This document shows positions 63,314-64,000 of a stretch of 64,000 nt of DNA, piece by piece. Each line of letters opens with the position of its first letter. Position 1 is the stretch's first letter. The notes under the pieces were generated by a model that saw only the letters and a program-made list of their open reading frames with translations, was not told where the DNA came from and ran no database searches. The stretch is from positions 930,001 to 994,000 of the forward strand of contig NZ_CP047355.1 in assembly GCF_030408815.1 (NCBI RefSeq). The letters run 5' to 3'. This DNA is from Corynebacterium freiburgense. GTDB lineage: Bacteria > Actinomycetota > Actinomycetes > Mycobacteriales > Mycobacteriaceae. Made by a program: the position numbers and the translations under genes.

Positions 63314-63561
63314 TGACATGTACCTCATCTAAAGAATCAGATGACATCACAGTAGTGAACTCATTCTTCGAACAGTGTGAGTAGCTATTTGATCGAAAGT
63401 ACGTGGTTGCGGATCCCAGGCGGGCTGACAAGCTAAAAGAGCCATGCCCATAGGTTTGCTGACAAAATAACATCTTTAAGGAAGCCTAGTTCGGGATTTT
63501 CGAAGTCCATTATGCTAAAAAGGCTGGCGACGTCATAGAAATTGGGTAGGTTGCGCACACT

Positions 63562-63605
63562 TGTCACAAATTCCATAAAATCCGCTAAAACAAGATTTTG
63601 CGACA
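63562..63605. repeat. hairpin element, block 4 unit 1
   Basis: TGTCACAAATTCCAT ... with a degraded right arm AGATTTTGCGACA. Confidence 0.7.
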
Positions 63606-63641
63606 AAAAATAATATAGTGCGCAACCATTCACCAGGCATC

Positions 63642-63698
63642 TGTCACAGATTCCATAAAATCGCCCGAAAATCGCCCGAAAAAATGGAATTTGTGACA
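63642..63698. repeat. hairpin element, block 4 unit 2
   Basis: TGTCACAGATTCCAT ... ATGGAATTTGTGACA. The centre is longer because ATCGCCCGAA is tandemly duplicated. Confidence 0.82.
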
Positions 63699-64000
63699 TT
63701 GACAGGCTAGGGTGCGCTCCACCCTTAGCCCTTAAAATTATTTTGTGATGTATCTTACCCAATTAGTGTTTTACAGCCCTATTGAAAGAGTCTAAACCCG
63801 TTAGATTTCCCACTGAGTATGCCAGGTATGTGGATGGTCAAGGTTTATATGTAAAGGTGTGCGCCGGGGTGTCAATGCGCTCGACCTAACCGCTAATTGC
63901 GTTGCATGTGATGGGCAAGCTTGGAACATTATGTAATCCTTCCTTATGTATTGCGGGCCAATTTCCCTATGGTTAGCGTCAAGCTTATTGGAAATATGTT

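Larger units (their letters stand above)
63329..64000. repeat. intergenic end region with hairpin repeat block, copy 4
   Basis: No gene supported. The ABC promoter must lie at its left. It holds two hairpins (63562-63605 and 63642-63698) joined by the linker ATAGTGCGCAACCATTCACC, a shorter version of the blocks at 6.9, 19.6 and 34.4 kb. The last 300 bases hold nothing that I recognise. Confidence 0.7.

Noticed and set aside
63433..63762. Minus-strand open frame at the right end
   Set aside because: It covers hairpin block 4 and its protein is a translation of the repeats.

Overview
The window looks like a chromosomal segment of a mycolic-acid actinobacterium, most likely a Corynebacterium of roughly balanced GC content. 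Three things point there: a mycothiol conjugate amidase gene, a MetP/MetS-type methionine transporter pair, and a gene order from about 2.7 to 30.2 kb that follows the Mycobacterium tuberculosis Rv1080c-Rv1112 backbone (greA, DUF4307, mca, small membrane protein, Z-prenyl synthase, coaA, glyA, fum, glpX, DUF4245, xseBA, ispH, DUF6542, ychF). Species was not assigned. No rRNA, tRNA, CRISPR array or IS transposase was recognised.

Layout. 0-2.7 kb: 5'-truncated AraC-type regulator with two AraC-like regions, Bax inhibitor-like membrane protein, lipoprotein. 2.7-6.5 kb: greA and DUF4307 (minus), divergent from an mca-membrane protein-prenyl synthase-flavodoxin operon (plus). 6.5-7.2 kb: non-coding repeat block. 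7.3-11.9 kb: coaA, glyA, a membrane protein with toxin-like soluble domains, and a divergent DUF5997 / LysR-effector-domain pair. 12-16.3 kb: a 5-oxoproline catabolism cassette (NRAMP-like permease, pxpA, pxpB, pxpC) with a divergent GntR regulator. 16.3-18.9 kb: fumC and glpX. 18.9-20 kb: second copy of the repeat block. 20-30.2 kb: DUF4245, xseBA, ispH, DUF6542, AI-2E permease, metS-metP, SulP transporter, ychF.

30.2-64 kb is accessory in character. It has a duplicated unit (alpha/beta-hydrolase lipoprotein plus HAD phosphatase, present twice) and a duplicated glycoside-hydrolase-like membrane-anchored protein, one copy frameshifted. A lactose locus follows (LacI regulator, 1027-aa GH2 beta-galactosidase, GPH sugar symporter). 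Then come an Abi_2/HEPN-like protein, a PQQ-propeller-like protein, a stand-alone class III nucleotide cyclase resembling Pycsar PycC followed by an ACR3/BASS-like permease, a ZIP metal transporter, and a TOTE-type primase-helicase. The right end carries Pit phosphate transporter, DUF808, P-type Ca2+-ATPase-like pump, a PanE-like reductase, a DUF2938 protein and a two-gene ABC transporter.

The most unusual signal is non-coding. An element with three consecutive about 46-bp perfect or near-perfect hairpins (arms TGTCACAGATTCCAT / ATGGAATCTGTGACA) with conserved linkers occurs at about 6.87, 19.6, 34.4 (reverse orientation) and 63.6 kb. Two of these are preceded by an 86-bp element with inverted ends AGGCAGATTT / AAATCTGCCT, and a third copy of that element lies at 30.3 kb. 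These blocks sit at the borders of the accessory segments.
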